Source: Balanoglossus misakiensis (lineage: Eukaryota; Hemichordata). Taken from it: a DNA stretch of 64,000 nucleotides. Position numbers and translations under genes: made by a program. The notes under the pieces were generated by a model. That model saw only the letters and a list, made by a program, of their open reading frames with translations, ran no database searches and was not told where the DNA came from. This document shows positions 61,801 to 63,241 of the stretch, piece by piece (within the stretch, counting starts at the first letter, position 1; every line of letters begins with the position of its first letter). The stretch covers positions 20,460,001 to 20,524,000 of the forward strand of contig CM082576.2 of the NCBI GenBank assembly GCA_040954595.2, given 5' to 3'.

Positions 61801-62227
61801 TTGCCCTGTGTGTGTAATTGCTGAGTGACATAACGCATTCTGTGATTGATGCAGTCACGTAACCACCAATCGAACGATTGTTATAAGGAGAACTGCACGA
61901 CCTTTAACCGCATTAGCATACCTGATTTTTAGGGCTCGATATTACCTCTGAGGACGCAATATTTAAGTTGAAGTTTTTTTATTTTATCATATTAGAGCAA
62001 GAAGACTTGTCTTTTATGTAAAAGAAATAGACCCTAATATACAGAGTGCATTTTGAAACGATAGGCAGTTCCGGCCCATAGCCTAATTCTTCATTTTTCT
62101 GTCATGCGTAGGAATTGATTAGTGCTAACAACCCATGTCAAAATGGCAGCACTTGCCAACCCTAACCTCGTGTGTGGCATTGACGTGCACCTGCCAAGGA
62201 TGCTTTACTGGGAGCGCTGTGAAAATT
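480..62227 (+). CDS. Internal part of a giant EGF-like / GCC2-GCC3 module gene (multi-exon, partial)
   Basis: Small exons with good splice sites encode EGF-like modules and GCC2/GCC3 (ephrin-receptor-like, cysteine-rich) modules, all on the + strand and in the same order in four tandem units. Such modules are extracellular and disulfide-bonded, so a secreted or membrane-anchored adhesion or matrix protein is likely; that is inference from the family. Intact EGF exons are 117-123 bp and phase 1 at both ends, so any number can be joined in frame. No first exon, signal peptide, membrane segment or last exon was seen. Several exons carry stops, frameshifts or lost splice sites in every unit, so the locus may be a pseudogene, or the broken symmetric exons may be skipped. 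The gene family cannot be named from these modules alone; a Notch-like label would be superficial. Confidence 0.6.
761..804. other. Intronic hairpin
   Basis: GCGCATAATGT then CTTGA pairs with TCAAG then ACATTATGCGC, giving a 16-bp stem with a 2-base bulge and a 10-base loop. It lies in the 603-1156 intron, which otherwise shows only incidental open frames. It is conserved in all units. Confidence 0.55.
1157..1273 (+). CDS. EGF-like exon 2, donor site lost, unit 1
   Basis: The acceptor is TTTCCAG before 1157 and the frame starts in phase 1. The module reads NPCDPNPCMNGGFC and onward to GDIC. The seventh cysteine of the 8-Cys pattern is a serine (NSYTGD). At the expected 3' end (about 1273) there is TAGACC and no GT donor. 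The frame runs on to a TGA at 1339-1341. The same state is present in all four units. The exon may be dead, may use a downstream cryptic donor, or may be skipped. Confidence 0.6.
1596..2374 (+). repeat. Direct repeat R-M-R (245-bp repeats, 534-bp period), unit 1
   Basis: 1596-1840 and 2130-2374 look identical and flank a 289-bp middle segment, so this is a local tandem duplication of about 1.5 copies. Each repeat contains on the minus strand the same protein-like frame of about 40 codons (EVITNTLEHLAEDEKTATW and onward), not matched to any family I know. The ends are not TG...CA and the flanks show no target duplication. Confidence 0.8.
2644..2955 (+). mobile_element. Two-palindrome foldback element, unit 1
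   Basis: The first part (about 2644-2786) is a near-perfect palindrome. GCAATAAAACACCCCCAGCC pairs with its inverse at the other side, and pairing continues through TTTTGACCAGTTCA to an inner CATATACGCAC/GTGCGTATATG core (one base altered in this copy). The second part (2789-2955) has 21-bp inverted ends, TTATATTATGCCAGTATATTG and its inverse. The same two parts recur together in opposite orientation at 58427-58739, so they move as one unit. A 94-residue open frame crosses it but has no recognisable domain. Confidence 0.8.
3188..3304 (+). CDS. EGF-like exon 3 (8 cysteines), unit 1
   Basis: The acceptor is AAACAG before 3188 and the donor GTAAAA begins at 3305. The exon is 117 bp, phase 1-1, and open. 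The cysteine layout is C-x4-C-x5-C-x4-C-x4-C-x-C-x2-C-x5-C, the full 8-Cys variant. It is identical by eye in the other units. Confidence 0.82.
3696..3818 (+). CDS. EGF-like exon 4, first cysteine missing, unit 1
   Basis: The acceptor is TATTGCAG before 3696 and the donor GTAAGT begins at 3819. The exon is 123 bp, phase 1-1, and open. The first EGF cysteine is replaced (DPGQRNSC where NPC is expected), while the remaining seven follow the 8-Cys pattern through CTGCYEGNRC. In unit 4 the donor of this exon is mutated to TT. Confidence 0.75.
3819..4396 (+). other. Intron between EGF exons 4 and 5, nothing recognised
   Basis: The stretch has only short open frames on both strands, with no domain, splice-bounded exon or clear repeat seen. 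The same holds for 4513-4910, 5031-5325 and 5449-5832 in this unit and the matching stretches of the others. Confidence 0.5.
4397..4512 (+). pseudogene. EGF-like exon 5 remnant (no acceptor AG, in-frame TAG), unit 1
   Basis: The sequence reads NPCDQNPCQNGGYC and on to TCYCQ, then a TAG at 4486-4488, then CWTGAIC in the same frame. The base before the expected exon start is CA rather than CAG, so the acceptor is missing. The nearest GT at the 3' end (4513) would end the exon out of phase. All four units share these lesions, so they predate the amplification. Confidence 0.8.
4911..5030 (+). pseudogene. EGF-like exon 6 with in-frame TGA, unit 1
   Basis: Splice sites are good: TTTTGGCAG before 4911 and GTAAGT at 5031. 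The 120-bp length and phase 1-1 are kept. A TGA at 4964-4966 interrupts the frame just after the third canonical cysteine, and the first cysteine is lost. The stop is in all four units. With intact splice sites its inclusion would truncate the protein or trigger mRNA decay. Confidence 0.8.
5326..5448 (+). CDS. EGF-like exon 7 (8 cysteines), unit 1
   Basis: The acceptor is CCCACAG before 5326 and the donor GTGAGT begins at 5449. The exon is 123 bp, phase 1-1, and open. All eight cysteines are present with the same spacing as EGF exon 1. A synonymous third-base difference at 5333 (T in units 1 and 4, C in units 2 and 3) is one of the markers of unit mosaicism. Confidence 0.85.
5833..5949 (+). 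CDS. EGF-like exon 8, one core cysteine changed, unit 1
   Basis: The acceptor is GTGCACAG before 5833 and the donor GTAAGC begins at 5950. The exon is 117 bp, phase 1-1, and open. The usual C-x-C pair is C-Q-S here, so one canonical EGF cysteine is lost in every unit. The other seven remain. Confidence 0.78.
6174..6199 (-). other. G-quadruplex-type tract
   Basis: On the minus strand there are five runs of three to five G separated by single T bases, which exceeds the usual requirement for an intramolecular G-quadruplex. It lies in the exon 8-9 intron. Units 2-4 have it unchanged at 26722-26747, 44609-44634 and 59827-59852. Confidence 0.7.
6397..6519 (+). CDS. EGF-like exon 9, third cysteine changed to Tyr, unit 1
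   Basis: The acceptor is CCCTTAG before 6397 and the donor GTAAGT begins at 6520. The exon is 123 bp, phase 1-1, and open. The motif is NNGVYQ where GGxC is expected, so the third canonical cysteine is lost. The first exon base is T in unit 1 and C in units 2-4; joined to exon 8 this gives Leu or Pro at the junction codon. Confidence 0.78.
6860..7400 (+). repeat. Degenerate tandem repeat with 143-bp period, unit 1
   Basis: An ATTTGCATA landmark recurs at 7001, 7144 and 7287, exactly 143 bp apart. Between landmarks the blocks share a region resembling TTTTTGGTCAAAAA then GATTGCTTTGAAATT then GGCATGTTC. About four diverged copies are visible. Units 2-4 carry it at about 27409-27949, 45296-45836 and 60514-61050. 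Upstream (6530-6850) is repeat-like sequence with a (GGAT)n run at about 6591-6610. Confidence 0.65.
7430..8155 (+). other. Intron segment left of the LTR element, nothing recognised
   Basis: It is T-rich intronic sequence with short open frames only. No EGF remnant was found here or in 13841-14143 to the right of the element. The two segments are joined in units 2-4. Confidence 0.5.
8156..8375 (-). repeat. 3' LTR of the Gypsy-type element (220 bp)
   Basis: It matches 13618-13837 base for base by eye and is preceded on the element strand by the purine-rich tract. A short open frame across it is present in both LTRs and is not a gene. Confidence 0.9.
8377..8400 (-). other. Polypurine tract of the LTR element
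   Basis: On the minus strand, AAAGAGAAAGGGAGAAAAG runs up to three bases before the 3' LTR. This is the expected place for the plus-strand DNA primer. Confidence 0.75.
8557..13446 (-). CDS. Gag-Pol polyprotein of the LTR retrotransposon (1629 residues)
   Basis: One uninterrupted frame encodes the replication proteins of the element. Residues 1-250 are a Gag-like region. A CCHC-type knuckle has C278, C281, H290 and C295, with a longer spacing (x8) before the His than the usual x4. The aspartic protease core D-S-G-A starts at D366. The reverse transcriptase spans about 640-870 with D745 and an L-A-D-D box at 809-812 in place of the common Y-x-D-D. RNase H has D961, a Glu near 1002-1004 and D1031. 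The integrase zinc finger is H1208, H1213, C1240, C1243. The integrase core has D1275 and D1332, but the residue 36 positions later (1368) is Asp, not Glu. A proline-rich tail ends the protein. Gag and Pol are fused with no frameshift. The ATG at 13446 was chosen because it is the first in the frame and lies about 170 bp inside the 5' LTR. Confidence 0.9.
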   Translation of the reverse strand: MAGVQRAPKQWCLSKSETITSFESWRQNLIYTLSLDSNFSPFLDEGATWGKRSKSVVHRGFTDDGELIPTPKRRTAQQKASALELMLGQIANFCPIIARNTIVQKSTSLDCIWQTIRLHYGFQLTGAHLLDFCDIRLEPDERPEDLFQRLTAFVEDNLLRKDSNITHHGDKITEDEDLSPSLENYIILRWLQLIHKDLPKLVKQRYGTELRTRTLASIKPEISQALTSLLDEIRSSEEATIMRAATSRNRFMPEDDRPRNRAMATTKPKRGQQRYRSCPLCKQAGRPDSHFLSVCKFLPDQDRNFMTKARRIADIIDDDPEDTYELDTDPPQSEMNADPSISRVQVCQSPYLDAYYKHHTVRLTIDSGATGNMIRLSTVKRLDVPIHASSQSARQADGSSALTIVGETRFTFTRGNNQFVFEGLVTENLDVEVLAGMPFMEANDLGVRPAKRQITLGSSAAYTYGSSSPTKHTIRRTVVIRAPPKSTTVWPGDFIEVDLPNDLGIVDDVYALEPRTDAHLNSNRPPEKAWPTPDIYHSVSGKLRIPNLTSKPQTLKRNEHFCQISPVFIPPTDCSALTDTQPDVNSSQSTGSYSSTITIDEDNLSPEQRDEFQSIHREFDGVFNPDIKCYNGNSGPFKATVNMGPVQPPQRKGRLPQYSRDKLKELQYKFDELEKTGVFARPEDLNINVEYINPSFLVKKPNGGTRLVTAFADVGRYSKPQPSLMPDVDTTLRQIAQWKYIITTDLTKAFYQIPLSRESLKYCGVVTPFRGIRVYTRSAMGMPGSETALEELMCRVLGDLLEEGVVAKLADDLFCGGNSVEELQLNWKRLLSALQTNDLRLSPTKTTVCPKTVTILGWVWHQGTIRASPHRVAALSSCARPDNVRGLRSFIGAYKVLARVIPRCASILSPLEKATAGLQSHERITWSDNLLHAFQSAQAALSSTHTISLPRPSDQIWIVTDAAIKDHGIGSTFYVSRDNSLHLAGFFSAKLRGRQATWLPCEIEALSIAVAIKHFSPYIIQSHHRPCILTDSKPCVQAYEKLCRGEFSASPRVTTFLSAVSRYQGTIRHLAGKDNIPSDFASRNAPECTTPTCQVCSFIRQTESSTVRSVSIADITSGKSKPPFTNRQAWLQIQAECPDLRRTHAHLTQGTRPSKKLTNVKDVKRYLQSATISKDGLLVVKRADPFAPSRERIIIPRQVLDGLLTASHIRLNHPTCHQMKQVMHRYFFALDMDKSVQQVCATCHHCASLSKTTHSIVEQSSNPPPDVVGISFAADVIKQERQLIFVLRECATSFTTACLIPDERHESLRNALVQLCIELRPLDGPPAVIRTDPAPGFTALAYDELLRQYNLTIEVGRAKNRNKNPVADRAIQEIQDELLRQDPLCATVTPLSLAIAVAHVNSRIRSRGLSAREMWMQRDQFDHTQLPINDRKLILDQHAMRLNNHQFSEHSKAPLGRFPVAPVLDVGDLVYLHSDRKKTQARDRYLVVGVDHPWCLLRKFRGNQLRSTSYRVKQSECYVVPPSTYTRPPHHVHDKSEDEEDSPPRVVPPEPPHIPTEISPQEVPNDSHFLEPVPCPVSPDVSTGNNGNTSSAVEVPPPDGCVQPDRGATRKSTRSRRTPTHLQDFVLDF
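13600..13617 (-). other. Primer-binding site of the LTR element
   Basis: Directly after the 5' LTR on the minus strand the sequence reads TGGTGGCAGCGTCGATCG. It begins with the TGG that pairs with the CCA end of a tRNA. The opening resembles the eukaryotic initiator-tRNA-Met site (TGGTAGCAG) with one change, but the tRNA cannot be assigned with confidence. Confidence 0.7.
13618..13837 (-). repeat. 5' LTR of the Gypsy-type element (220 bp)
   Basis: It is identical by eye to the other LTR. Its ends are CGCCA...TGGCG, a short inverted repeat, rather than the usual TG...CA. It should contain the promoter for the minus-strand element. Candidate motifs, read on the + strand, are a YY1-like CAACATGGCGGAC, the complement of CCCACAATGC (ZNF143-like) and a DR1-like AGGTCAAAGGTAA at 13791-13803. 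On the minus strand an ATTAAA could serve as a polyadenylation signal. Confidence 0.9.
14144..14259 (+). pseudogene. EGF-like exon 10 remnant (frame broken several times), unit 1
   Basis: The acceptor-like TGCGTAG lies before 14144 and a weak donor GTCAGT follows at 14260. EGF fragments are visible only in different frames: an NPCQNGSTC-like piece, a TCTCQGCFTG-like piece and a final CEN. Stops occur between them. The 116-bp length is not a multiple of three. In unit 1 it is separated from EGF exon 9 by the LTR element. All four units share the decay. Confidence 0.75.
14656..15087 (-). pseudogene. Gypsy-type gag/protease remnant, unit 1
   Basis: A 143-residue minus-strand frame holds a zinc knuckle C15, C18, H23, C27 (C-x2-C-x4-H-x3-C, one short of the usual x4). 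An aspartic-protease-like core follows at D85 with D-P-G-S in place of D-[ST]-G. No reverse transcriptase follows. It is unrelated in sequence to the complete element at 8156. Its 5' edge runs into the 190-bp MITE. Every unit carries it, so it predates the amplification. Confidence 0.75.
15084..15273. mobile_element. 190-bp MITE with about 34-bp terminal inverted repeats, unit 1
   Basis: The left end CCATTATTAAAATAGGGGCC is matched in inverted form at the right end (GGCCCCTATTTTAATAATGG at 15254-15273), and pairing continues inward with few mismatches. There is no coding capacity. It sits at the 5' edge of the gag remnant. Confidence 0.75.
15530..15970. repeat. AT-rich block with short internal repeats, unit 1
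   Basis: TTAAATAATGAGTTTGCG is repeated in tandem at about 15533-15570. An ATCACTCATGATATATATAT motif occurs three times (about 15654, 15702 and 15779) with TTATTTATAAAT spacers. No coding sequence. Units 2-4 carry it at about 30394-30834, 48281-48721 and 63498-63938. Confidence 0.65.
16404..16534 (+). pseudogene. GCC2/GCC3-type exon A with one-base frameshift, unit 1
   Basis: The acceptor is TTTTCAG before 16404 and the donor GTAAAC begins at 16535. The peptide SCADCPAGNQCPNGN ... CSAGYYS is typical of the cysteine-rich GCC2/GCC3 (ephrin-receptor-like) repeat. The closing CTSC-like motif is in another frame after a one-base loss near 16505. The length is 131 bp where 132 would keep phase 1-1. 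Units 2 and 3 are the same. Confidence 0.7.
16789..16922 (+). CDS. GCC2/GCC3-type exon B, apparent one-base loss near its start, unit 1
   Basis: The acceptor is TTTACAG before 16789 and the donor GTAAGA begins at 16923. The peptide AGAEQCTICEQGYACTD ... CTKGYVSLAGATNCTRC is open and family-typical. The exon is 134 bp. It ends in phase 1, but the good frame starts in phase 2, so a base appears missing at the 5' edge relative to a 135-bp phase 1-1 ancestor. The phase of the preceding splice decides whether it is functional. Confidence 0.65.
16970..17100 (+). repeat. TG/TATG microsatellite with a duplicated flank
   Basis: GTATGTGTTTACAACAGATT occurs at about 16988 and again at about 17055, each followed by a similar TCAAxTCAGTGCGA. 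GT and GTAT runs separate them. It accounts for most of the intron between GCC exons B and C; the rest (17101-17305) shows nothing recognisable. Confidence 0.6.
17306..17503 (+). pseudogene. GCC2/GCC3-type exon C (two modules) with in-frame TAA, unit 1
   Basis: The acceptor is TAATCAG before 17306 and the donor GTAAGT begins at 17504. The exon is 198 bp, phase 1-1. It reads LCPAGQSCSDPM, then a TAA at 17380-17382, then DCGNGEYAMEGDGTCTPCPAGSKCP in the same frame. The TAA lies in AATGTAAGA, which also resembles a splice donor. If used, that donor would end the exon early. Units 2 and 3 share the stop; a codon near the start is Asn in unit 1 and Ser in units 2 and 3. Confidence 0.72.
17729..17825 (+). 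pseudogene. GCC2/GCC3-type exon D remnant, unit 1
   Basis: The acceptor-like TGTGATAG lies before 17729 and a good donor GTAAGT begins at 17826. A YSLGSA piece and a PSGYECTTTNVTQCATG piece are in different frames, a cysteine before the second is Ser, and a TAA follows at the usual KYS position. The length of 97 bp is not a multiple of three. Units 2 and 3 share this. Confidence 0.68.
17945..18540. mobile_element. About 0.6-kb DNA element with repeated subterminal motif, unit 1
   Basis: The left end carries three spaced copies of a TGAGAAGTCGGCCAG-like motif (17945-17999). The right end carries the inverse (GGCCGACTTCTCAT). In unit 1 the right end keeps one copy, having lost 41 bp relative to units 2 and 3, where three are visible. 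No coding frame was recognised. It lies between GCC exons D and E. A (TTTG)n run is at about 18203-18220. Confidence 0.65.
18723..18939 (+). CDS. GCC2/GCC3-type exon E, unit 1
   Basis: The acceptor is TTCTACAG before 18723 and the donor is CAG/GTTTGT at 18940. The frame is open: TCADCGVGNYCPDGSDSPIPC ... YYADTATEVSCTPCDPGCQC is a clear cysteine-rich module, followed by about 27 residues without that pattern. It starts in phase 1 and ends in phase 2, so it cannot join directly to the phase-1 EGF exon that follows. An unseen phase-2 exon or a different donor would be needed. Confidence 0.72.
18940..19759 (+). other. Intron between GCC exon E and EGF exon 11
   Basis: A reading frame continues from exon E for about 70 codons past the donor but without family features. 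A short CG-rich hairpin (TTCCGGGTAG/CTACCCCGGAA, about 19523-19545) and a CCCAGCATGC motif on the minus strand near 19480 are present. The segment from about 19300 reads like a dispersed repeat, but no boundaries could be set. Confidence 0.4.
19760..19889 (+). pseudogene. EGF-like exon 11 with frameshift, unit 1
   Basis: The acceptor is TTTGCAG before 19760 and the donor GTGAGT begins at 19890. It starts as MNPCEHKP then meets a TAA. The remainder, PCRNAGTCQ ... TCLCAGCYLGFTCET, is in another frame and holds the rest of the 8-Cys pattern. The length of 130 bp indicates a net +1. Units 2 and 3 share it. Confidence 0.75.
19966..19988 (+). repeat. (ATC)n microsatellite
   Basis: Six ATC units lie just after EGF exon 11 in the intron, with equal counterparts in units 2 and 3. 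Confidence 0.7.
20120..20242 (+). pseudogene. EGF-like exon 12 with in-frame TAG, unit 1
   Basis: The acceptor is CTTCCAG before 20120 and the donor GTAAGT begins at 20243. The exon is 123 bp, phase 1-1. A TAG at 20221-20223 falls in the CY-x-GNRC motif just before the last cysteine. The C-x-C pair is also altered (GMC). Splice sites are intact, so inclusion would truncate the protein. The TAG is present in units 2 and 3. Confidence 0.78.
20337..20835 (-). mobile_element. 5'-truncated LINE fragment (CR1/L2/Rex group), unit 1/2
   Basis: The minus-strand frame (20441-20761 and just upstream) reads HITPILYQLHWLPVTERI, then LRSADQFKLCP, then YGDRAFTVAAPILWNNLP. These are standard C-terminal motifs of CR1/L2/Rex-type non-LTR retrotransposon ORF2 proteins. 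Upstream of the HITP motif the frame shifts by one base and soon loses similarity. Downstream is a 3' UTR ending ATACAAATAAATT followed by an (ATT)n tail, which reads as (AAT)n at about 20338-20362 on the + strand. It lies between EGF exon 12 of one unit and exon 1 of the next. Confidence 0.85.
21028..27067 (+). CDS. EGF-like exons 1-9 of unit 2
   Basis: Exons lie at 21028-21150, 21705-21821 (donor lost), 23736-23852, 24244-24366, 24945-25060 (remnant, TAG at 25034-25036, no acceptor AG), 25459-25578 (in-frame TGA at 25512-25514), 25874-25996, 26381-26497 and 26945-27067. Lesions and lost cysteines are exactly those of unit 1. The first base of exon 9 is C. Confidence 0.8.
22144..22922 (+). 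repeat. Direct repeat R-M-R, unit 2
   Basis: Repeats lie at 22144-22388 and 22678-22922, as in unit 1. Confidence 0.8.
23192..23503 (+). mobile_element. Two-palindrome foldback element, unit 2
   Basis: It is the same element at the same intron position. It differs from unit 1 at several bases that units 3 and 4 share, including a G-to-T in the outer arm and CCTGG for CACGG in the second part. Confidence 0.8.
29008..29123 (+). pseudogene. EGF-like exon 10 remnant, unit 2
   Basis: It has the same frame breaks as in unit 1. Here the intron between exons 9 and 10 is uninterrupted (27068-29007), which shows the pre-insertion state of the LTR element site at 28700-28706. Confidence 0.75.
29520..29951 (-). 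pseudogene. Gypsy-type gag/protease remnant, unit 2
   Basis: It encodes the same 143-residue frame as in unit 1, with the knuckle and D-P-G-S core unchanged. Confidence 0.75.
29948..30137. mobile_element. 190-bp MITE, unit 2
   Basis: It is the same element; the left inverted repeat has T where units 1 and 4 have A, so the two arms mismatch at that base. Confidence 0.72.
31268..33844 (+). CDS. GCC2/GCC3-type exons A-E of unit 2
   Basis: Exons lie at A 31268-31398 (frameshift), B 31653-31786, C 32170-32367 (in-frame TAA at 32244-32246), D 32593-32689 (remnant) and E 33628-33844. Splice sites are as in unit 1. Only B and E are open across their length. Confidence 0.7.
32809..33445. mobile_element. 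About 0.6-kb DNA element with repeated subterminal motif, unit 2
   Basis: It has the full right end with three inverse motif copies at about 33390-33445, mirroring the three at the left end. Confidence 0.68.
34665..35147 (+). pseudogene. EGF-like exons 11 and 12 of unit 2 (both broken)
   Basis: Exon 11 at 34665-34794 has the +1 frameshift and exon 12 at 35025-35147 has the TAG at 35126-35128, as in unit 1. Splice sites are intact. Confidence 0.75.
35242..35740 (-). mobile_element. LINE 3' fragment, unit 2/3
   Basis: It is the same truncated fragment with the same frame and (ATT)n tail. It shares a C-to-T change with the next copy (GAATGAG near 35696), so it was carried along by the unit amplification. 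Confidence 0.85.
35933..44954 (+). CDS. EGF-like exons 1-9 of unit 3
   Basis: Exons lie at 35933-36055, 36610-36726 (donor lost), 41623-41739, 42131-42253, 42832-42947 (remnant), 43346-43465 (in-frame TGA), 43761-43883, 44268-44384 and 44832-44954. The intron between exons 2 and 3 is lengthened by the nested elements at 37452-40433. Exon states match unit 2. Confidence 0.8.
37551..38066 (+). promoter_or_regulatory. Nuclear-receptor half-site cluster, outer element
   Basis: A perfect DR1 (AGGTCA-A-AGGTCA) lies at 37551-37563, with a third AGGTCA four bases downstream (DR4 spacing). One- or two-base variants are at 37767-37779 (also with a +4 half-site), 37908-37920 and 38054-38066. DR1 is the classic RXR/HNF4/COUP-type site and DR4 the TR/LXR type. 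Binding is untested. Confidence 0.5.
38811..39569 (+). promoter_or_regulatory. Nuclear-receptor half-site cluster, inner element
   Basis: Perfect AGGTCAAAGGTCA occurs at 38811, 39048, 39285 and 39557. The sites at 38811 and 39285 have a further AGGTCA at DR4 spacing, and the one at 39048 has a one-base variant there. A looser AGGTCAAAGGGGTCA lies at 39427. The first three share the 237-bp internal period. Confidence 0.5.
40342..40374 (+). other. 3' terminal hairpin of the inner element
   Basis: CGGGCCCAAGCC (40342-40353) pairs perfectly with GGCTTGGGCCCG (40360-40371) around a 6-base loop, followed by TAA. Confidence 0.85.
40402..40433 (+). other. 3' terminal hairpin of the outer element
   Basis: GGGGCACAAGCC (40402-40413) pairs perfectly with GGCTTGTGCCCC (40419-40430) around a 5-base loop, followed by TAA. 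Confidence 0.85.
41079..41390 (+). mobile_element. Two-palindrome foldback element, unit 3
   Basis: It is the same as unit 2 except for a base near 41233 that matches unit 1. Confidence 0.8.
46895..47010 (+). pseudogene. EGF-like exon 10 remnant, unit 3
   Basis: It is the same broken exon as in units 1 and 2, with an acceptor-like GTAG before it and GTCAGT after it. Confidence 0.75.
47407..47838 (-). pseudogene. Gypsy-type gag/protease remnant, unit 3
   Basis: It is the same frame and edge position beside the MITE as in unit 2. Confidence 0.75.
47835..48024. mobile_element. 190-bp MITE, unit 3
   Basis: It is the same element with the unit-2-type base in the left arm. Confidence 0.72.
49155..51731 (+). 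CDS. GCC2/GCC3-type exons A-E of unit 3
   Basis: Exons lie at A 49155-49285 (frameshift), B 49540-49673, C 50057-50254 (in-frame TAA), D 50480-50576 (remnant) and E 51515-51731. They match unit 2. Confidence 0.7.
50696..51332. mobile_element. About 0.6-kb DNA element with repeated subterminal motif, unit 3
   Basis: It has the same full-length form as unit 2. Confidence 0.68.
52552..53034 (+). pseudogene. EGF-like exons 11 and 12 of unit 3 (both broken)
   Basis: Exon 11 at 52552-52681 is frameshifted and exon 12 at 52912-53034 carries the TAG. Lesions are shared with units 1 and 2. Confidence 0.75.
53129..53627 (-). mobile_element. LINE 3' fragment, unit 3/4
   Basis: It is identical in structure to the copies at 20337 and 35242, with the 106-residue C-terminal frame at 53233-53553. 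Confidence 0.85.
53820..60172 (+). CDS. EGF-like exons 1-9 of unit 4
   Basis: Exons lie at 53820-53942, 54497-54613 (donor lost), 56528-56644, 57036-57158 (donor TT at 57159-57160 instead of GT, private to this unit), 57736-57851 (remnant), 58250-58369 (in-frame TGA), 58979-59101, 59486-59602 and 60050-60172. The intron between exons 6 and 7 holds an extra foldback element at 58427-58739. Confidence 0.8.
54936..55714 (+). repeat. Direct repeat R-M-R, unit 4
   Basis: Repeats lie at 54936-55180 and 55470-55714, as in unit 1. Confidence 0.8.
55984..56295 (+). mobile_element. Two-palindrome foldback element, unit 4 resident copy
   Basis: It is the resident copy in the exon 2-3 intron, of the unit-2/3 sequence type. 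Confidence 0.8.
58427..58739 (-). mobile_element. Two-palindrome foldback element, extra inverted copy private to unit 4
   Basis: It lies in the exon 6-7 intron, where units 1-3 have an uninterrupted AT-rich stretch (25620-25645 in unit 2). The net gain is 314 bp. Both palindromes are present in reverse order. Its bases match the unit 1 version (CACGGTCACG, GGGGGTGTTTT) better than the resident copy in unit 4, so it came from a different source copy. The AT-rich target hides any duplication longer than 1-2 bp. Confidence 0.85.
62112..62227 (+). pseudogene. EGF-like exon 10 remnant, unit 4
   Basis: It is the same broken exon as in the other units. The GCC exons of this unit lie beyond the window end. 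Confidence 0.72.
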
Positions 62228-62623
62228 GTCAGTCAGTTTCTTTTGTCAAATTAATCAATATGTGTGGGACTGCTATACATGTATATAAAACAGAATACTG
62301 CGATGGAAAATTCTATAACTTAATGTTTCAGTGGATATATGACTTAAAGTTAGCAGTATGCAGTGAATTCAACAGAAAGTGTAATTTCCTCTTGTGTGAG
62401 CTCTGTGCGACTGTGCCAATGAAAATCTCACCACAAACAAAAATGACAGGTATACACTGTATATTAGCAGCTTTGTCTCTGTAATAGCCATAGTGTTTTG
62501 AAGTTGAAAACTTGCAAAGTGTGCAGTTTTATTCACACTACAAAGGAAACATTGTTGAAACGGATTATCTGTGTACATTGTCAAACTGTACACTTGTCGC
62601 GAGATTTATTCTCAATTATATTA

Positions 62624-63055
62624 CTAGTATATCATGCTACCGTCCGCAACTCTGATTGGACGAGAGCTAAATCCAGCGATGCTAAAATACTCAATAATGC
62701 ACTGCTGACAGTGGTAAAACGGGCTTTCTGTTTGCCACATGGGTTTGTTCTTTAGGTTGTTGTATGTGTTTACACCCATCATGTTTATTGTAGAACCAGG
62801 GTCGATCAGTGAGGCAACTGCTGTTTGTTCTATCTGCACTGTTACTCGAGGCCTCCTGCCATTTGATTGTTGTACAGTGAAGCAGTATTCATCTCCCGAG
62901 CTGTCTTCCACTTTATGCACAGCTTTGACAGTTTTATCCTTGTCTACCCTATTTGCCTTGCCTTTTGAATGGTAGCATTTGGCTAAATGGTTAGGTTTGC
63001 CACACTTCCTGCATGACTTGCCTTTAGCTGGACATACTGAGTCATGTGGTACCAT
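62624..63055 (-). pseudogene. Gypsy-type gag/protease remnant, unit 4
   Basis: It encodes the same 143-residue protein. Nearby private base changes (near 62645 and 62708) lie in its 3' part without breaking the frame. Confidence 0.75.
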
Positions 63056-63241
63056 TATTAAAATAGGGGCCAGTCATCAAAACGTAAGTGAGCCAAAAAA
63101 CTACAGGTCAGATAAATTGTTTTCTCGTAAATTCAACATTAGAATCAAATTTGGCGTTGGAAACAAACGGCGGGTCGCCAGTTCCTGGTCTGGAGGCTGG
63201 TAGAGTCACGTCTTGAAGACTGGCCCCTATTTTAATAATGG
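63052..63241. mobile_element. 190-bp MITE, unit 4
   Basis: It is the same element with the unit-1-type base in the left arm, one of the markers of mosaicism. Confidence 0.72.
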
